From NCBI RefSeq assembly GCF_006538165.1, contig NZ_BDLU01000024.1:55819-119818 (forward strand): a stretch of DNA of 64,000 bases. Reading direction: 5' to 3'. Shown in pieces: positions 34,933 through 44,921 of the stretch; the stretch's first letter is position 1, and every line of letters begins with the position of its first letter. Made by a program: the position numbers and the translations under genes. The notes under the pieces were generated by a model. That model worked only from the letters and a program-made list of their open reading frames with translations, searched no databases and was not told the origin of the DNA. The DNA is from Komagataeibacter diospyri. GTDB taxonomy: Bacteria > Pseudomonadota > Alphaproteobacteria > Acetobacterales > Acetobacteraceae.

Positions 34933-36480
34933 CTATCCAACCTGCGGCAGGGCTACATGCTGGCCAATGGTTGTCACCAGACTGCCATCCGCCAGCAGTT
35001 CCGCCGCCTTTTCGATATCAGGCGTAAACAGGCGATCCTGTTCAAAGAACGGCACCTTTGCACGCAGGACCTGGGCTGCCGCAACCAGAGGCTTCGACGA
35101 AGACAGGGGGGCAAGGAAATCCAGTCCCTGCACCGCCGCCAGATACTCCACCGCCAGGATGACACGGACATTATCGACAATATCCGTCACCCGGCGGGCG
35201 GCGAAGGTCGCCATGCTGACGTGATCTTCCTGATTGGCGGAAGTCGGCAGGCTGTCCACGCTGGCGGGATGGGCCAGCGTCTTGTTTTCCGACGCAAGGG
35301 CTGCTGCCGTGACCTGCGCGATCATGAAGCCGGAATTCAGACCGCTGTCATTAACCAGGAATGGCGGCAGGCCGCTCATCTGCGCATCGACCAGCAGGGC
35401 AAGGCGCCGTTCGGCAATTGCCCCGATTTCCGATACCGCGATTGCCATCAGGTCGGATGCGATCGCCACGGGTTCAGCATGGAAATTACCGCCGGAAATC
35501 ATTTCATCCGTATCGGCGAAATGAATGGGGTTGTCAGAAACCGCATTCGCTTCCAGCAGCAGGATACCCGCCGCGTGACGCAGGCTGTCCAGACATGCCC
35601 CCATGACCTGAGGCTGGCAGCGCAGGCAGTACGGGTCCTGCACGCGCTCATCTTCCTCGACATGCGACGCGCGAATGGCCGATCCCTGCATCAGCGTACG
35701 ATAGACACTGGCACATTCGATCTGACCACGCTGGCCGCGCAGCTCATGCAGGCGCGGGTCGAATGGCGCGTCCGTTCCACGCGCGGCGTCAAGGGTCAGC
35801 CCCCCCGTCGCAAGGGCGCATTGCAGCAGGCGTTCGGCATCGAACAGCGCCGCCAGCGCCAGCGCGGTGGAAACCTGCGTGCCGTTCAGCAGTGCCAGGC
35901 CTTCCTTCGGGCCCAGTTCCAGTGGCGACAGCCCGGCCAGACGCATCGCCTCGGCCCCGGCGTATCTTTCGCCATTAAAAAAGGCTTCGCCCTCTCCGAT
36001 CGCCACCGCGCTCATATGCGCAAGCGGTGCCAGATCGCCGGATGCGCCCACCGACCCCTTGTACGGGATAACTGGCACGATACCGCGTTCCAGCATAGTG
36101 ACCAGCAATTCGACCACTTCCGCCCGGACGCCCGAAAAGCCACGGGCCAGGCCGTTTGCCTTCAGCAGCATGATCAGGCGCACGATACGCGCAGGCATCG
36201 GTTCCCCGATCCCCGCCGCATGGCTGAGGACAAGGTTACGTTGCAGGTCACGCAGCTTGTCATCAGGGATACGCGTCTTGGCCAGTTTGCCAAAGCCGGT
36301 ATTGACACCATAAACCGGTTCACCCCGTTCCACGATCCGGGTCACGGAAGCCGCGGCTTCATGCAAGTGCGCCACAACGCCCGGCGCCAGCGTGACATCC
36401 GATCCGTCAAAATAGAACTGACGCATCTGTGCCAGTGTCAGGTGACCGGGCTTAAGCACCAGCTTGTCTGTTACTGTCAT
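34933..36480 (-). CDS. hutH: Histidine ammonia-lyase
   Basis: The first step of histidine catabolism: L-histidine to urocanate plus ammonia. It has 515 residues of the aromatic amino acid lyase family. The MIO cofactor is formed from A146-S147-G148 in [18 protein letters not shown]. The tyrosine/glycine region [11 protein letters not shown] and the QEDHVSM motif near 420 are also present. It follows hutU with only 4 nt between, on the same strand, so the two are one operon controlled by the operator at 38206. Confidence 0.97.
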   Translation of the reverse strand: MTVTDKLVLKPGHLTLAQMRQFYFDGSDVTLAPGVVAHLHEAAASVTRIVERGEPVYGVNTGFGKLAKTRIPDDKLRDLQRNLVLSHAAGIGEPMPARIVRLIMLLKANGLARGFSGVRAEVVELLVTMLERGIVPVIPYKGSVGASGDLAPLAHMSAVAIGEGEAFFNGERYAGAEAMRLAGLSPLELGPKEGLALLNGTQVSTALALAALFDAERLLQCALATGGLTLDAARGTDAPFDPRLHELRGQRGQIECASVYRTLMQGSAIRASHVEEDERVQDPYCLRCQPQVMGACLDSLRHAAGILLLEANAVSDNPIHFADTDEMISGGNFHAEPVAIASDLMAIAVSEIGAIAERRLALLVDAQMSGLPPFLVNDSGLNSGFMIAQVTAAALASENKTLAHPASVDSLPTSANQEDHVSMATFAARRVTDIVDNVRVILAVEYLAAVQGLDFLAPLSSSKPLVAAAQVLRAKVPFFEQDRLFTPDIEKAAELLADGSLVTTIGQHVALPQVG

Positions 36481-36484
36481 AATT

Positions 36485-38182
36485 TCAGTTCTTTCGCGTA
36501 ATCATGGGCAGGTCGAGCCCTTTTTCATTGGCACAGGAAACGGCAATGTCGTAGCCCGCATCTGCATGGCGCATCACACCGGTGGCCGGGTCATTCCACA
36601 GCACGCGTTCAAGGCGACGGGTCGCGCCCTCGCTCCCGTCCGCCACGATCACCATCCCGGCGTGCTGGGAGAAGCCCATGCCCACGCCACCGCCATGGTG
36701 CAGGGAAACCCACGTCGCACCTGACGCCGTATTAAGCAGCGCATTCAGCAGCGGCCAGTCCGAAACGGCGTCACTTCCGTCCCGCATGGCTTCGGTTTCA
36801 CGGTTGGGGCTGGCGACCGAACCGCTGTCCAGATGGTCACGACCGATCACGATCGGTCCCTTCAGTTCACCCTTGGCCACCATTTCATTGAATGCGAGGC
36901 CCAGGCGGTGCCGGTCCCCGAGGCCAACCCAGCAGATACGCGACGGCAGGCCCTGAAACTGGATTTTCTCACGTGCCATATCCAGCCAGTTATGCAGGTG
37001 ATGGTCGTCCGGCAGCAGTTCCTTCACCTTCTGGTCCGTGCGATAGATATCTTCGGGATCACCGGACAGTGCTGCCCAGCGAAACGGGCCGATCCCACGA
37101 CAGAACAGCGGGCGGATATAGGCAGGCACGAAACCGGGAAAGGCAAAGGCGTCCGCACAACCGGCTTCATACGCCATCTGGCGGATATTGTTGCCGTAAT
37201 CGAAGGTCGGGATACCCAGTTTATGGAACGCCACCATGGCTTCGACATGCAGGCGCATTGAGTCCTTTGCCGCCTTTTCCACGGCAGCCGGATCGGTAAT
37301 GCGCATTTTTTCCGCCTGTTCCAGCGTCCAGCCCGCAGGCAGGTAGCCGTTAAGCGGATCATGCGCCGATGTCTGGTCCGTCACCGCATCGGGATGGATG
37401 CCACGGCGCACCAGTTCAGGGAATACTTCAGCCGCGTTCCCCAGCAGGCCAACCGAAACGGGCTTGCCGCTGCGGTTTGCCTCGGCAATCAGTTCCAGCG
37501 CCTCGTCAAGGTTGTCCACGCGACGGTCCAGATAGCCGGTCTCCAGCCGTTTCTGGATACGACCGGGCTGGCATTCCACCGCCAGCATGGACGCCCCCGC
37601 CATGACCGCGGCCAGTGGCTGCGCCCCGCTCATGCCGCCAAGGCCACCTGTCAGGATCCAGCGGCCCTGCAGGTTGCCGCCGTAGTACTGGCGCCCCATT
37701 TCCACAAAGGTTTCGTACGTGCCCTGCACGATCCCCTGCGAGCCGATGTAAATCCATGAGCCGGCCGTCATCTGGCCGTACATCATGAGGCCAAGCCGGT
37801 CGAGTTCGTTGAATTTATCCCAGTTTGCCCAATGCGGAACGATGTTGGAATTGGCGATCAGCACCCGCGGCGCATCGGCATGGGTACGGAAGATGCCCGC
37901 AGGCTTGCCCGATTGCACCAGCAGCGTCTGGTCATCTTCCAGCCCACGCAGACATTCAACGATCCGGTCGTAACAGGACCAGTTGCGGGCAGCCCTGCCG
38001 ATACCCCCATATACAACCAGTTCGGACGGGTTTTCTGCCACTTCGGGGTCAAGGTTGTTCATCAGCATGCGCAAGGCTCCTTCAGTCTGCCAGCTGCGCG
38101 CTGTCAACTGGGAACCGTGGGGGGCACGGATAACGCGGTCATTTGCCATGCGATCATTAAAGGGAGGAGAGGTCTCGGTCAT
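36485..38182 (-). CDS. hutU: Urocanate hydratase
   Basis: The second step: urocanate to 4-imidazolone-5-propionate with tightly bound NAD. It has 565 residues. NAD-binding and active-site stretches typical of urocanase are intact: [46 protein letters not shown] and GYGNN-type [11 protein letters not shown], with the catalytic cysteine in [12 protein letters not shown]. The start at 38182 is preceded by AAGGTGA; a second in-frame ATG lies 11 codons on. The divergent NCS1 permease shares its promoter region and the HutC-like operator. Confidence 0.97.
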   Translation of the reverse strand: MTETSPPFNDRMANDRVIRAPHGSQLTARSWQTEGALRMLMNNLDPEVAENPSELVVYGGIGRAARNWSCYDRIVECLRGLEDDQTLLVQSGKPAGIFRTHADAPRVLIANSNIVPHWANWDKFNELDRLGLMMYGQMTAGSWIYIGSQGIVQGTYETFVEMGRQYYGGNLQGRWILTGGLGGMSGAQPLAAVMAGASMLAVECQPGRIQKRLETGYLDRRVDNLDEALELIAEANRSGKPVSVGLLGNAAEVFPELVRRGIHPDAVTDQTSAHDPLNGYLPAGWTLEQAEKMRITDPAAVEKAAKDSMRLHVEAMVAFHKLGIPTFDYGNNIRQMAYEAGCADAFAFPGFVPAYIRPLFCRGIGPFRWAALSGDPEDIYRTDQKVKELLPDDHHLHNWLDMAREKIQFQGLPSRICWVGLGDRHRLGLAFNEMVAKGELKGPIVIGRDHLDSGSVASPNRETEAMRDGSDAVSDWPLLNALLNTASGATWVSLHHGGGVGMGFSQHAGMVIVADGSEGATRRLERVLWNDPATGVMRHADAGYDIAVSCANEKGLDLPMITRKN

Positions 38183-38466
38183 AGCGTCGGATCACCTTGC
38201 ATGCACTTGTATATATCAATAGTTAGCACATATCGATTTTGCCCTGTCAATCCATACCCGAAATGATATGATGGTTTTCTGTGCTGACAGATGCGGTGGT
38301 AACCGTGTTCAATGGCGCGGACTGCCCTTAACTTCAGCATCGCATATATTTTTTTGTTTCGTTGAGACAGAATAAGTTATGCAAGCAAATGCTATGCGTC
38401 ACTTACGATAGGTACAAAACCCCTGCGCGGCAGGGAACGCCATATCGTTACGGAGTATATTCCCTG
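38183..38466. promoter_or_regulatory. Divergent hutU / permease promoter region
   Basis: A 284-nt region between hutU and the NCS1 permease. It contains the HutC-like operator at 38206-38220, close to the hutU start. The remainder (38240-38460) is moderately AT-rich around 38345-38360 and should hold the permease promoter. Confidence 0.5.
38206..38220. promoter_or_regulatory. HutC-like operator upstream of hutU
   Basis: The site cttgtatatatcaat has the left half-site cttgtata in full and a one-base change in the right half. It lies 24-38 nt upstream of hutU. It fits repression of hutUH by HutC and relief by urocanate. Confidence 0.65.
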
Positions 38467-39867
38467 ATGGCAGAGACGGTTCCGACAAAAATCGAATCCG
38501 CGACCATATACCGTATTCCACTGGACCAGCGCCACGGACGGCCCCGCGACCTGTTTACGATATGGTTCGGTTCCAACCTGATGATGCTGACGGTTGTGAC
38601 CGGGGCGCTTGCGACAGGTGTCTTTGGCCTGCCGTTCCTGCCTGCCCTTGCTGCCATCATCACCGGCAACATGATCGGCGCCATTTTCATGGCGCTGCAT
38701 GCCGCGCAGGGTCCGCGACTGGGCGTACCGCAGATGGTTCAGACACGCGGCCAGTTCGGCATTGTCGGCGCCGTGCCGATCACGGCCCTGATCGTCATCA
38801 TGTATGTAGGTTTTGCCGCATCCAACCTGGTACTGGGTGGCGAAGGGCTGCAATTTATCGTGCCGCATCTCAACCGTCTGGGGGGGATCCTGATCATTCA
38901 GGCCCTGTCCGTCATTCCCGCCATTTATGGTTATCACATGATCCATACGGCTGCGCGGATCATGACATGGGTATGCGGGGTCGCCATCCTGCTGTGCCTG
39001 TGCCTGGTCGGCTGGGAACATGGCGCCGACCTGCTGCATGCCAGCCACGCCCATATCAGCACGCGTGGCATACTGGGCACGATTTCAACCGCTGCCCTGT
39101 GGCAGATTGCCTATGCCCCTTACGTATCCGATTCATCGCGTTACCTGCCCCCCGGTCCCGATGGGGAACGTAAGGCGTTCCATGCCAGTTTCTGGGGCGC
39201 CGTGCTGGGATCCGTACTGCCGATGACACTGGGGGCCATGATCGGCCTGCTGGCCAGCGGCCATAATATTGTCGCGACCCTGGGGCAGATGCTGCATGGT
39301 GCGGCCGTGCCGGTACTGTGTGCCCTGTCGCTGAGCATTGCCGTCGCCAACGCGATGAATGTCTATTGCGGCGCCCTGTCCACCCTGACGATCATCCAGA
39401 CCTTTGTTTCCACGCGCAGGCACCAGAAGGCGCTGCGCCTTGCCATCACATCCGTGCTGCTGACGATCGCACTGCTTATGGCCGTATTCATGGCCCGCAG
39501 CTTCATGGCGCTGTACAGCGAATTCCTTGAACTGCTGATGTCGGTCATGATTCCGTGGACTGCAATCAACCTGACGGATTACTACCTGATCCATCGGGGC
39601 GAGTATGATGTCGAATCCTTTTTCCACCCTACGGGCGGACGTTATGGCCGCTACAACAAACCGGCCTTCATCTGTTATTTCGTCGGTATCCTGATCCAGA
39701 TTCCCTTCCTGTCCAATGCCCTGTTCACCGGCCCCATGGCCCGACTGGTACATGGGGTGGACCTGTCATGGATTGTGGGGCTGGTGGTCACCACGCCACT
39801 GTACTGGTGGGCCGCCGACCGGCAGGCACGCTCGGCACCAACTGGCCTGGCCGCCACAGCGGATTGA
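38467..39867 (+). CDS. NCS1-family permease
   Basis: A 466-residue inner-membrane transporter of the purine/cytosine/hydantoin/allantoin NCS1 family with about 12 helices. The characteristic helix-1 region (RPRDLFTIWFGSNLMMLTVVTGALATGVFGL), the GPRLGVPQMVQTRGQFG loop, the APYVSDSSRYLP loop and MIPWTAINLTDYYLIHRGEYDVESFF are all family features. The start at 38467 (MAETVPTK) has GGAG 14 nt upstream. Divergent from hutU and next to its operator, it is probably the histidine/urocanate or imidazole-compound importer of the island. Confidence 0.9.
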   Translation: MAETVPTKIESATIYRIPLDQRHGRPRDLFTIWFGSNLMMLTVVTGALATGVFGLPFLPALAAIITGNMIGAIFMALHAAQGPRLGVPQMVQTRGQFGIVGAVPITALIVIMYVGFAASNLVLGGEGLQFIVPHLNRLGGILIIQALSVIPAIYGYHMIHTAARIMTWVCGVAILLCLCLVGWEHGADLLHASHAHISTRGILGTISTAALWQIAYAPYVSDSSRYLPPGPDGERKAFHASFWGAVLGSVLPMTLGAMIGLLASGHNIVATLGQMLHGAAVPVLCALSLSIAVANAMNVYCGALSTLTIIQTFVSTRRHQKALRLAITSVLLTIALLMAVFMARSFMALYSEFLELLMSVMIPWTAINLTDYYLIHRGEYDVESFFHPTGGRYGRYNKPAFICYFVGILIQIPFLSNALFTGPMARLVHGVDLSWIVGLVVTTPLYWWAADRQARSAPTGLAATAD

Positions 39868-39884
39868 AGTCGTCCCTCAATCCG
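39860..39884. terminator. Hairpin between convergent permease and GMC oxidoreductase genes
   Basis: An 8-bp stem cggattga / tcaatccg with a 9-nt loop overlaps the permease stop codon and lies before the GMC stop. It has no T run and is only a candidate terminator. Confidence 0.35.
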
Positions 39885-39902
39885 CGCCTGTTCCCTGCCT
39901 GT

Positions 39903-41519
39903 CTATCGCTGCCGGTCTGACAAGATCATATCGGCAGCTTTTTCAGCAATCATGATACAGGGCGCATTGGTATTGCCGCTAACCAGTGTCGGCATGATCG
40001 AGGCATCGGCAATCCGTAGCCCCGTCATTCCCCTCACCTTCAGGTCCGGGGTCACGACCGCGTCTGCATCCGTTCCCATCCGGCATGTGCCGGCCGGGTG
40101 GAAAACAGTGCTCGCGCCGCGCCTGATATAGGCCATCAGTTCATCATCGGTTACGATATCCTGGCCAGGCGCCATTTCGCGCCCACGAATGCCATCAAAG
40201 ATCGGAGCCGCCAGGATCTTGCGCGCCAGACAGATACCTTCCTTCAGAACCTGTCCATCACGGGGATCTTGCAGAAAGCGGAAATCGATCTGGATATCCT
40301 GCATGCCATTCTGGCCCAGACGGATCTCGCCCCGGCTACGCGGACGCAGCACGCAGGTATGGATGGCAAAGCCATGTCCCATTTCAAACAGGCGTCCGCG
40401 ATGACTACGGAATCCTGGCACGAAATGAAACTGGACATCCGGCACGCCATCCGCCAGGGGCGTACGGGCGAAGCCGCCCGCCTCCACGTAATTGGTTGTC
40501 AGCCACCCCTTGCGCCACAGGGCATATTTATGTGGGGAAGACAGGACGGCCGGAAGTGATCGCCATGAAAAGCCGAGGCTGCGCGCCTCATCCGAACGCA
40601 CCGTGACAAGACCGTCCACATGGTCCTGCAGGTTCTGTCCTACCCCCTGCAATTCGTGAATGACGGATATCCCCGCCCCCACCAGGTCATTTCCCCGTCC
40701 GATCCCCGACGCCATGAGGATGACAGGGGAGCCGATGGCTCCTGCGGACAGCACCGTTTCCCGTTGGGCAAACAGGCCAAACTGTTGTTCACCATGGACC
40801 ACATTGACCCCCAGCACCGTGTTTTGCCGGGTAATCAGAGATTTGACCGTCATGCCCGTCAGGATATGCAGGTTGGGCCGATTACGGACCGGATGCACGA
40901 ACGCGCGGTAGGCGCTCAGCCGTTTTCCATCGCGCTGCGTGACATTGTAAATGCCCACGCCTTCAAATGTATTTCCATTGAAATCGGGATTTTCTTTCTG
41001 CCCGACCTGTTCGGCCGCTTTGATAAACATGCGTGACAGGGGATTGGCCTCACGCGGGGTAGTGACATCCAGTTCCCCTCCCGTCCCATGAAAACGGGGA
41101 TCAAGGCCGAGGCAGTCATGTTCTGATTTCATGAAATATTTCAGGACGGAGGCATAGTCCCACCCCGTACATCCCTGTACCGCCCAGCCATCATAATCTG
41201 ACCGCTCACCACGGATATAGATCATGCTGTTCATTATGCTGGAACCACCCAGGCCCCGCCCGCGCGGCACGTGGATGCGGCGATTATCCAGATCAGCCTG
41301 TGGCACCGAGAAAAACTGGTAGGCCAGTTTACGGCTTTTATACAGGGTCAGGGTACCAGCGGGGATCTGGATACGGGGCGTGTTATCACTGCCCCCCTCT
41401 TCAATCAGGCAGACCTGGTTACGCGGATCGGCGCTCAACCGATTGGCCAGCACGCAACCCGAGGAGCCACCCCCGACAATGATATAGTCAAATTCACGAG
41501 GAAAGGACGCCTGCCGCAT
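39903..41519 (-). CDS. GMC family oxidoreductase (choline dehydrogenase-like)
   Basis: A 538-residue FAD alcohol oxidase/dehydrogenase. The FAD motif DYIIVGGGSSGCVLANRLS is at residues 10-28, GMC signature 1 is HVPRGRGLGGSSIMNSMIYIRG, signature 2 is SAGAIGSPVILMASGIG, and the C-terminal active-site histidine pair is in STVFHPAGTCRMG and SGNTNAPCIMIAE. The substrate is an unknown alcohol. In this island an imidazole alcohol or the product of a neighbouring hydrolase is plausible. It is separated from the upstream TonB receptor by 267 nt containing a strong terminator. Confidence 0.9.
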   Translation of the reverse strand: MRQASFPREFDYIIVGGGSSGCVLANRLSADPRNQVCLIEEGGSDNTPRIQIPAGTLTLYKSRKLAYQFFSVPQADLDNRRIHVPRGRGLGGSSIMNSMIYIRGERSDYDGWAVQGCTGWDYASVLKYFMKSEHDCLGLDPRFHGTGGELDVTTPREANPLSRMFIKAAEQVGQKENPDFNGNTFEGVGIYNVTQRDGKRLSAYRAFVHPVRNRPNLHILTGMTVKSLITRQNTVLGVNVVHGEQQFGLFAQRETVLSAGAIGSPVILMASGIGRGNDLVGAGISVIHELQGVGQNLQDHVDGLVTVRSDEARSLGFSWRSLPAVLSSPHKYALWRKGWLTTNYVEAGGFARTPLADGVPDVQFHFVPGFRSHRGRLFEMGHGFAIHTCVLRPRSRGEIRLGQNGMQDIQIDFRFLQDPRDGQVLKEGICLARKILAAPIFDGIRGREMAPGQDIVTDDELMAYIRRGASTVFHPAGTCRMGTDADAVVTPDLKVRGMTGLRIADASIMPTLVSGNTNAPCIMIAEKAADMILSDRQR

Positions 41520-41547
41520 CGATTTACATACCTTGTCACAATCATGA

Positions 41548-41582
41548 TAAGAAGCTGCCTGGAAAAAGCTTCACCAAAACCT
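41548..41582 (-). repeat. Interspersed intergenic repeat, copy 7 (partial)
   Basis: Only the ggttttggtgaagctttttcc end of the repeat is recognisable on the minus strand. A downstream ttttttcaaacagcctt tail at about 41614-41630 is shared with copy 6. It is the only copy that I find inside the hut island. Confidence 0.55.
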
Positions 41583-41739
41583 TGCTTATGATTGCAGGGC
41601 GCTTCCTGACCTGTTTTTTCAAACAGCCTTTGATATCATGTATGTATTTCAGTTCATTGAAATCGTAATGTTTGCCCAATACAGGGCAACAACAAAAAAC
41701 GTACCGGATGGATAGTCAAAACCTATCCATCCCCACAAA

Positions 41740-41771
41740 AAAGGGGTCATGCCTGCAGGCATGACCCCTTT
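41740..41771 (-). terminator. Intrinsic terminator of the TonB receptor gene
   Basis: A perfect palindrome (aaaggggtcatgcc-tgca-ggcatgacccctt) lies just after the receptor stop and is followed on the minus strand by a T6 tract. This is the clearest intrinsic terminator in the window. Confidence 0.85.
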
Positions 41772-41786
41772 ATGAAATGCAACGGA

Positions 41787-44150
41787 TCAGAAACCGGTGC
41801 TGAATGTTCCCAGACACGCAAAGTTCGGCGCCGTGTAGTACTGCGCGGTGCCCGCGACCGGTCCGGTGTTATACACCCCGGACAGGTAGTGATGATCCGC
41901 CAGGTTGATGACGTTCAGCCGCAGTGAAGGTGCCTTGAGGAAGCCGATATCCGGCGCACGGGCACCGATCATCATGTCAACCTGCTTATGGCCGGCAATC
42001 TGTTCATCGTTCATGAACGTGCCGTATTCCTTGTCCACATATTTCAGTGAAACACTGCCAAAGAAACGACCATCGTCATATTGCAGGCCAGCCGCCGCCA
42101 TCCAGCGGGGTGCGGAGGTCGCCATCTTGCCTGCCGTGTGATAGGTCACGCCGTCCATTGTAATGTTGGAATCCTGACGGGCATACAGATATTCAACCGA
42201 CCCGTAAGGCGTGATGTGATGCCAGGGGTGCAGCGCCAGTTCACCATCGAAACCGCGCGTCGTCATGCTGCCCGCATCCTGATAATACGGCACGTTACCG
42301 ATGTACTCGTTAATCTGATGGTGCGAGAAGTTGTAATTGAACAGGGTCAGTGACGCCGTGATCCAATTGTCATGGTATCGCGCACCCACTTCTTCCGACA
42401 CACTGTATTCATCATGCAGGTTCTTGTTCGCAGTCTGATACGTCCCGCCATCCCACGGGCTGTTATACTGGTTGTAGAAAGCGGAACCCAGCGGCAGGCG
42501 GTAACTGGTCGTCACGTTGCCGAAGACCATGATCTTCGGATTGAACTTGTAGCTGATGGACATGCGCGGCAGGGGCTGTGCCGAATAATAATTGGCGTTG
42601 TATTGCGGGCCGGGCTGGTTCAGCGTGCCGTTTCGTGCCGCCATGACTTCCTTGAAACCAACATCCAGCGTCAGCTTCCTGTTCAGGAAATGCATGGTAT
42701 CACCAATATACAGCGCATTCGTCTGGGTAATGGTGTGATAGGACCATTCATTCAGCGTGGTGCCATCCTGCTGACGCAGGTAGCCCGTTGAATTGCCGGA
42801 CGCATCCAGCCCGCTAAGCGGTTCATCAACATGCATGTCGGTATAGCCATACCAGTACCCGAAAACGAGATCATGGTTGGCCACCTTGTAATGCAGGGTG
42901 GAGTTGAATCCTGTATAGCCTTCCACGCCAATCCAGTTCTGGATTGCCGCGGTCTGACCATCCTCGGAATAGTTATTCCCGGCCAGCGGTGAAGAATTGG
43001 CCGATGTTCCGTTATAATACGGCCCGGTTGTCGGAACTGTTGTCACACCAAAGGGATAGTTTCCGCTGCCGTGGTAATAATAGGGCGTTACGTCCAGTGT
43101 CAGATTACGCGCCAGCTTGAAGTGCGAAGGTGCGCTCAGGAAATAATCGGTCCAGCTGGTGGCGTAGGATTTGTAATAATTCGCCTCGCCAAAGCTATAC
43201 TTGCCCTGCATGTCATTAGGGTTGTTCTTCAGCCCGTATTTGTTCCAGTCGCTCAGGGTCGGGGTGCTGTACCACGCCGTATGTTCATTGTTGTAGGAAC
43301 CGGACAGGGAAATGTAATTCCCGTCACCCCATTCCTTGATCAGCTTGTAGTCCACATGCCAGCGGTTGTTCCGCCCCGGACCACGCCAGGCGCGACTGGT
43401 CAGGTCGGAAAAGGACGCAAATGCCCGCAGACCGGTATTGGCGATATCCCCACTGTCATACCGGATGAACTGGCGGTTCATCTGGTGCGTGCCGTAACTG
43501 ACATCGAATTCGCCGCCACGGGTATGCTTGGGGCCACGCATCTTGACGGCCATGGTACCACCGGATGACGTGGTGGTGGGGGTTTCGATGCTGGGGGCGC
43601 CCTGCTGCAGCTGGACGTTGTCCATGTTCTCGCTATCGACCCATTCGGACGAATTGGGGGTATAGTCATCCGGATCGTTCATTGGCGCCCCTTCGAAGGT
43701 GAAGCCAATTTCCTGCTGGTTCAGACCGCGGACATTGATATCGGATTCATCACTGACACCAAACGGGTCACCCATGGACACGTTTGCACCCGGCGACATG
43801 GCCACCAGCGCCAGCGCGTTGGATGCAGGCGCCTGCTTGGCAATATAATCATGGGACACGGTACTGACCGATTTTGCCGCCGTTTCGTTACGGATCAGGC
43901 CCCCATATGAACGCGTACGCGTAACATGCAACTGTTCACCCGCACCGGTGGCATTGATGCCCGTATTGACCGTCGAGTCCCCTGCCCTGACCGCCGTCGT
44001 CTTGCCACCGGATGCGGCCGTCGACTTTGCATTGACAGAATTTTTTTGCACGGTATCGCCCGCATGGGCCATGTGCAGACGCAGTCCATTAGTCAGGAAT
44101 GTTGATGACAGTATCATACATACAGTCAAGCCAGTCGAACGTCTGCGCAT
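41787..44150 (-). CDS. TonB-dependent receptor within the hut island
   Basis: A 787-residue outer-membrane receptor. After the signal sequence (MRRRSTGLTVCMILSSTFL) comes a low-complexity Ala/Thr/Gly stretch, then the plug (MSPGANVSMGDPFGVSDESDINVRGLNQQEIGFTFEGAPMND) and a Tyr/Asn-rich barrel ending in phenylalanine. It lacks the STN signalling domain of the Fec-type receptor. The start at 44150 has AAGGGGG upstream; a frame from 44270 overlaps the operator. The ligand is unknown, but import of a catabolic substrate, not iron, is suggested by the neighbours. Confidence 0.9.
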   Translation of the reverse strand: MRRRSTGLTVCMILSSTFLTNGLRLHMAHAGDTVQKNSVNAKSTAASGGKTTAVRAGDSTVNTGINATGAGEQLHVTRTRSYGGLIRNETAAKSVSTVSHDYIAKQAPASNALALVAMSPGANVSMGDPFGVSDESDINVRGLNQQEIGFTFEGAPMNDPDDYTPNSSEWVDSENMDNVQLQQGAPSIETPTTTSSGGTMAVKMRGPKHTRGGEFDVSYGTHQMNRQFIRYDSGDIANTGLRAFASFSDLTSRAWRGPGRNNRWHVDYKLIKEWGDGNYISLSGSYNNEHTAWYSTPTLSDWNKYGLKNNPNDMQGKYSFGEANYYKSYATSWTDYFLSAPSHFKLARNLTLDVTPYYYHGSGNYPFGVTTVPTTGPYYNGTSANSSPLAGNNYSEDGQTAAIQNWIGVEGYTGFNSTLHYKVANHDLVFGYWYGYTDMHVDEPLSGLDASGNSTGYLRQQDGTTLNEWSYHTITQTNALYIGDTMHFLNRKLTLDVGFKEVMAARNGTLNQPGPQYNANYYSAQPLPRMSISYKFNPKIMVFGNVTTSYRLPLGSAFYNQYNSPWDGGTYQTANKNLHDEYSVSEEVGARYHDNWITASLTLFNYNFSHHQINEYIGNVPYYQDAGSMTTRGFDGELALHPWHHITPYGSVEYLYARQDSNITMDGVTYHTAGKMATSAPRWMAAAGLQYDDGRFFGSVSLKYVDKEYGTFMNDEQIAGHKQVDMMIGARAPDIGFLKAPSLRLNVINLADHHYLSGVYNTGPVAGTAQYYTAPNFACLGTFSTGF

Positions 44151-44258
44151 ACTGCCCCCTTTAGAAATCACGACAGGAAAAATATCTGCTTGTACCAGCA
44201 ACATGCGCCATGCATGTGTCTGCTGACTTTTCCGACCTAGGGCCGGACACATAACCGC

Positions 44259-44272
44259 ATGTATGTACAAGC
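44259..44272. promoter_or_regulatory. HutC-like operator upstream of the TonB receptor
   Basis: The site atgtatgtacaagc has the tgta-tgtaca core and the right half tacaag, which on the other strand reads gcttgtacatacat. It is about 110 nt before the receptor start. The match is weaker than at 29752 but suggests that the receptor belongs to the HutC regulon. Confidence 0.5.
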
Positions 44273-44441
44273 AGAGATATCATTGGTGCATTATTATGTT
44301 TCCGTAATGGTAACGCAACAGAATTCCTGCATCCCAAACGTATCGATATGGGCTGTCCATACATTTATCGGGACACGTTGCATTTTAGCAATTATCCTGA
44401 CTGTTATATAATCATTCGTTGAAATATTTGCCACAAACGCT

Positions 44442-44475
44442 CAGGGCTGCTGTCGTACCAACAACAGCAGCCCTG
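44442..44475. terminator. Hairpin after ridA
   Basis: A perfect 12-bp stem cagggctgctgt / acagcagccctg with a 10-nt loop lies 27 nt beyond the RidA stop codon. On the minus strand no long T tract follows, so it may act in mRNA stability or as a weak terminator. Confidence 0.55.
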
Positions 44476-44501
44476 ATAAAAAACTCTGATGTATAAATGT
44501 T

Positions 44502-44921
44502 TTACGGAATGACGGCGATAACATCCACCTCGATCAGCCATTCCGGACGAGCCAGCGCCACAACTACCAGCCCCGTGAAAACGGGGAAGACCCCCTTCAT
44601 ACGCCGCCCCAGAACACGATATGTTGCTTCCCGGTAACGGATATCGGTCAGGTACACCGTAACCTTGCAGATATGGGACAGTTCAGAACCGGCTTCCTTC
44701 AGCAGCAGTTCGATATTGTCCATTACCTTTTCAGCCTGGCCCACCGGATCGCCGACCGCAACATTTTCACGCGTATCAAGATCCTGCGGCACCTGACCGC
44801 GTACATAAACCGTCTGCCCCGCGACGACAGCCTGGCACAGGTCATTGTCCAGGTTCTGTTCGGGATAGGTATCACGCGTGTTGAAACAGCGGATCCGCTT
44901 ATGTGTTACCTGATCTGGCAT
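44502..44921 (-). CDS. RidA/YjgF/YER057c family protein
   Basis: A 139-residue RidA-fold protein, a trimeric enamine/imine deaminase. The C-terminal part keeps the fold-defining RxYLTDIR-like VTVYLTDIRYREATYRVLG and the ending LARPEWLIEVDVIAV; the usual arginine of the RidA active site (R105 in E. coli) is replaced in the RPEW stretch region, so chemistry may differ. It starts in the stop codon of the monooxygenase (TAATG) with GGGAGG upstream. Coupling to a flavin monooxygenase suggests hydrolysis of an imine or enamine product. Confidence 0.85.
   Translation of the reverse strand: MPDQVTHKRIRCFNTRDTYPEQNLDNDLCQAVVAGQTVYVRGQVPQDLDTRENVAVGDPVGQAEKVMDNIELLLKEAGSELSHICKVTVYLTDIRYREATYRVLGRRMKGVFPVFTGLVVVALARPEWLIEVDVIAVIP

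Larger units (their letters stand above)
41520..41786. other. Intergenic region with partial repeat and terminator
   Basis: A 267-nt gap between the GMC gene and the TonB receptor stop. It holds a partial hairpin repeat (41548-41582), a catgtatgta sequence at about 41638 that weakly recalls the HutC site, and the terminator at 41740-41771. Confidence 0.45.
44151..44501. other. Intergenic region upstream of the island TonB receptor
   Basis: A 351-nt region holding a HutC-like operator at 44259-44272, presumably the receptor promoter, and a strong hairpin at 44442-44475 just past the RidA stop. The region 44280-44420 is AT-rich. No further gene is supported. Confidence 0.45.

Noticed and set aside
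34837..36501. 554-codon plus-strand open frame
   Set aside because: It lies opposite hutH, whose protein is unmistakable; the frame is rich in Gln/Arg/His and has no domain.
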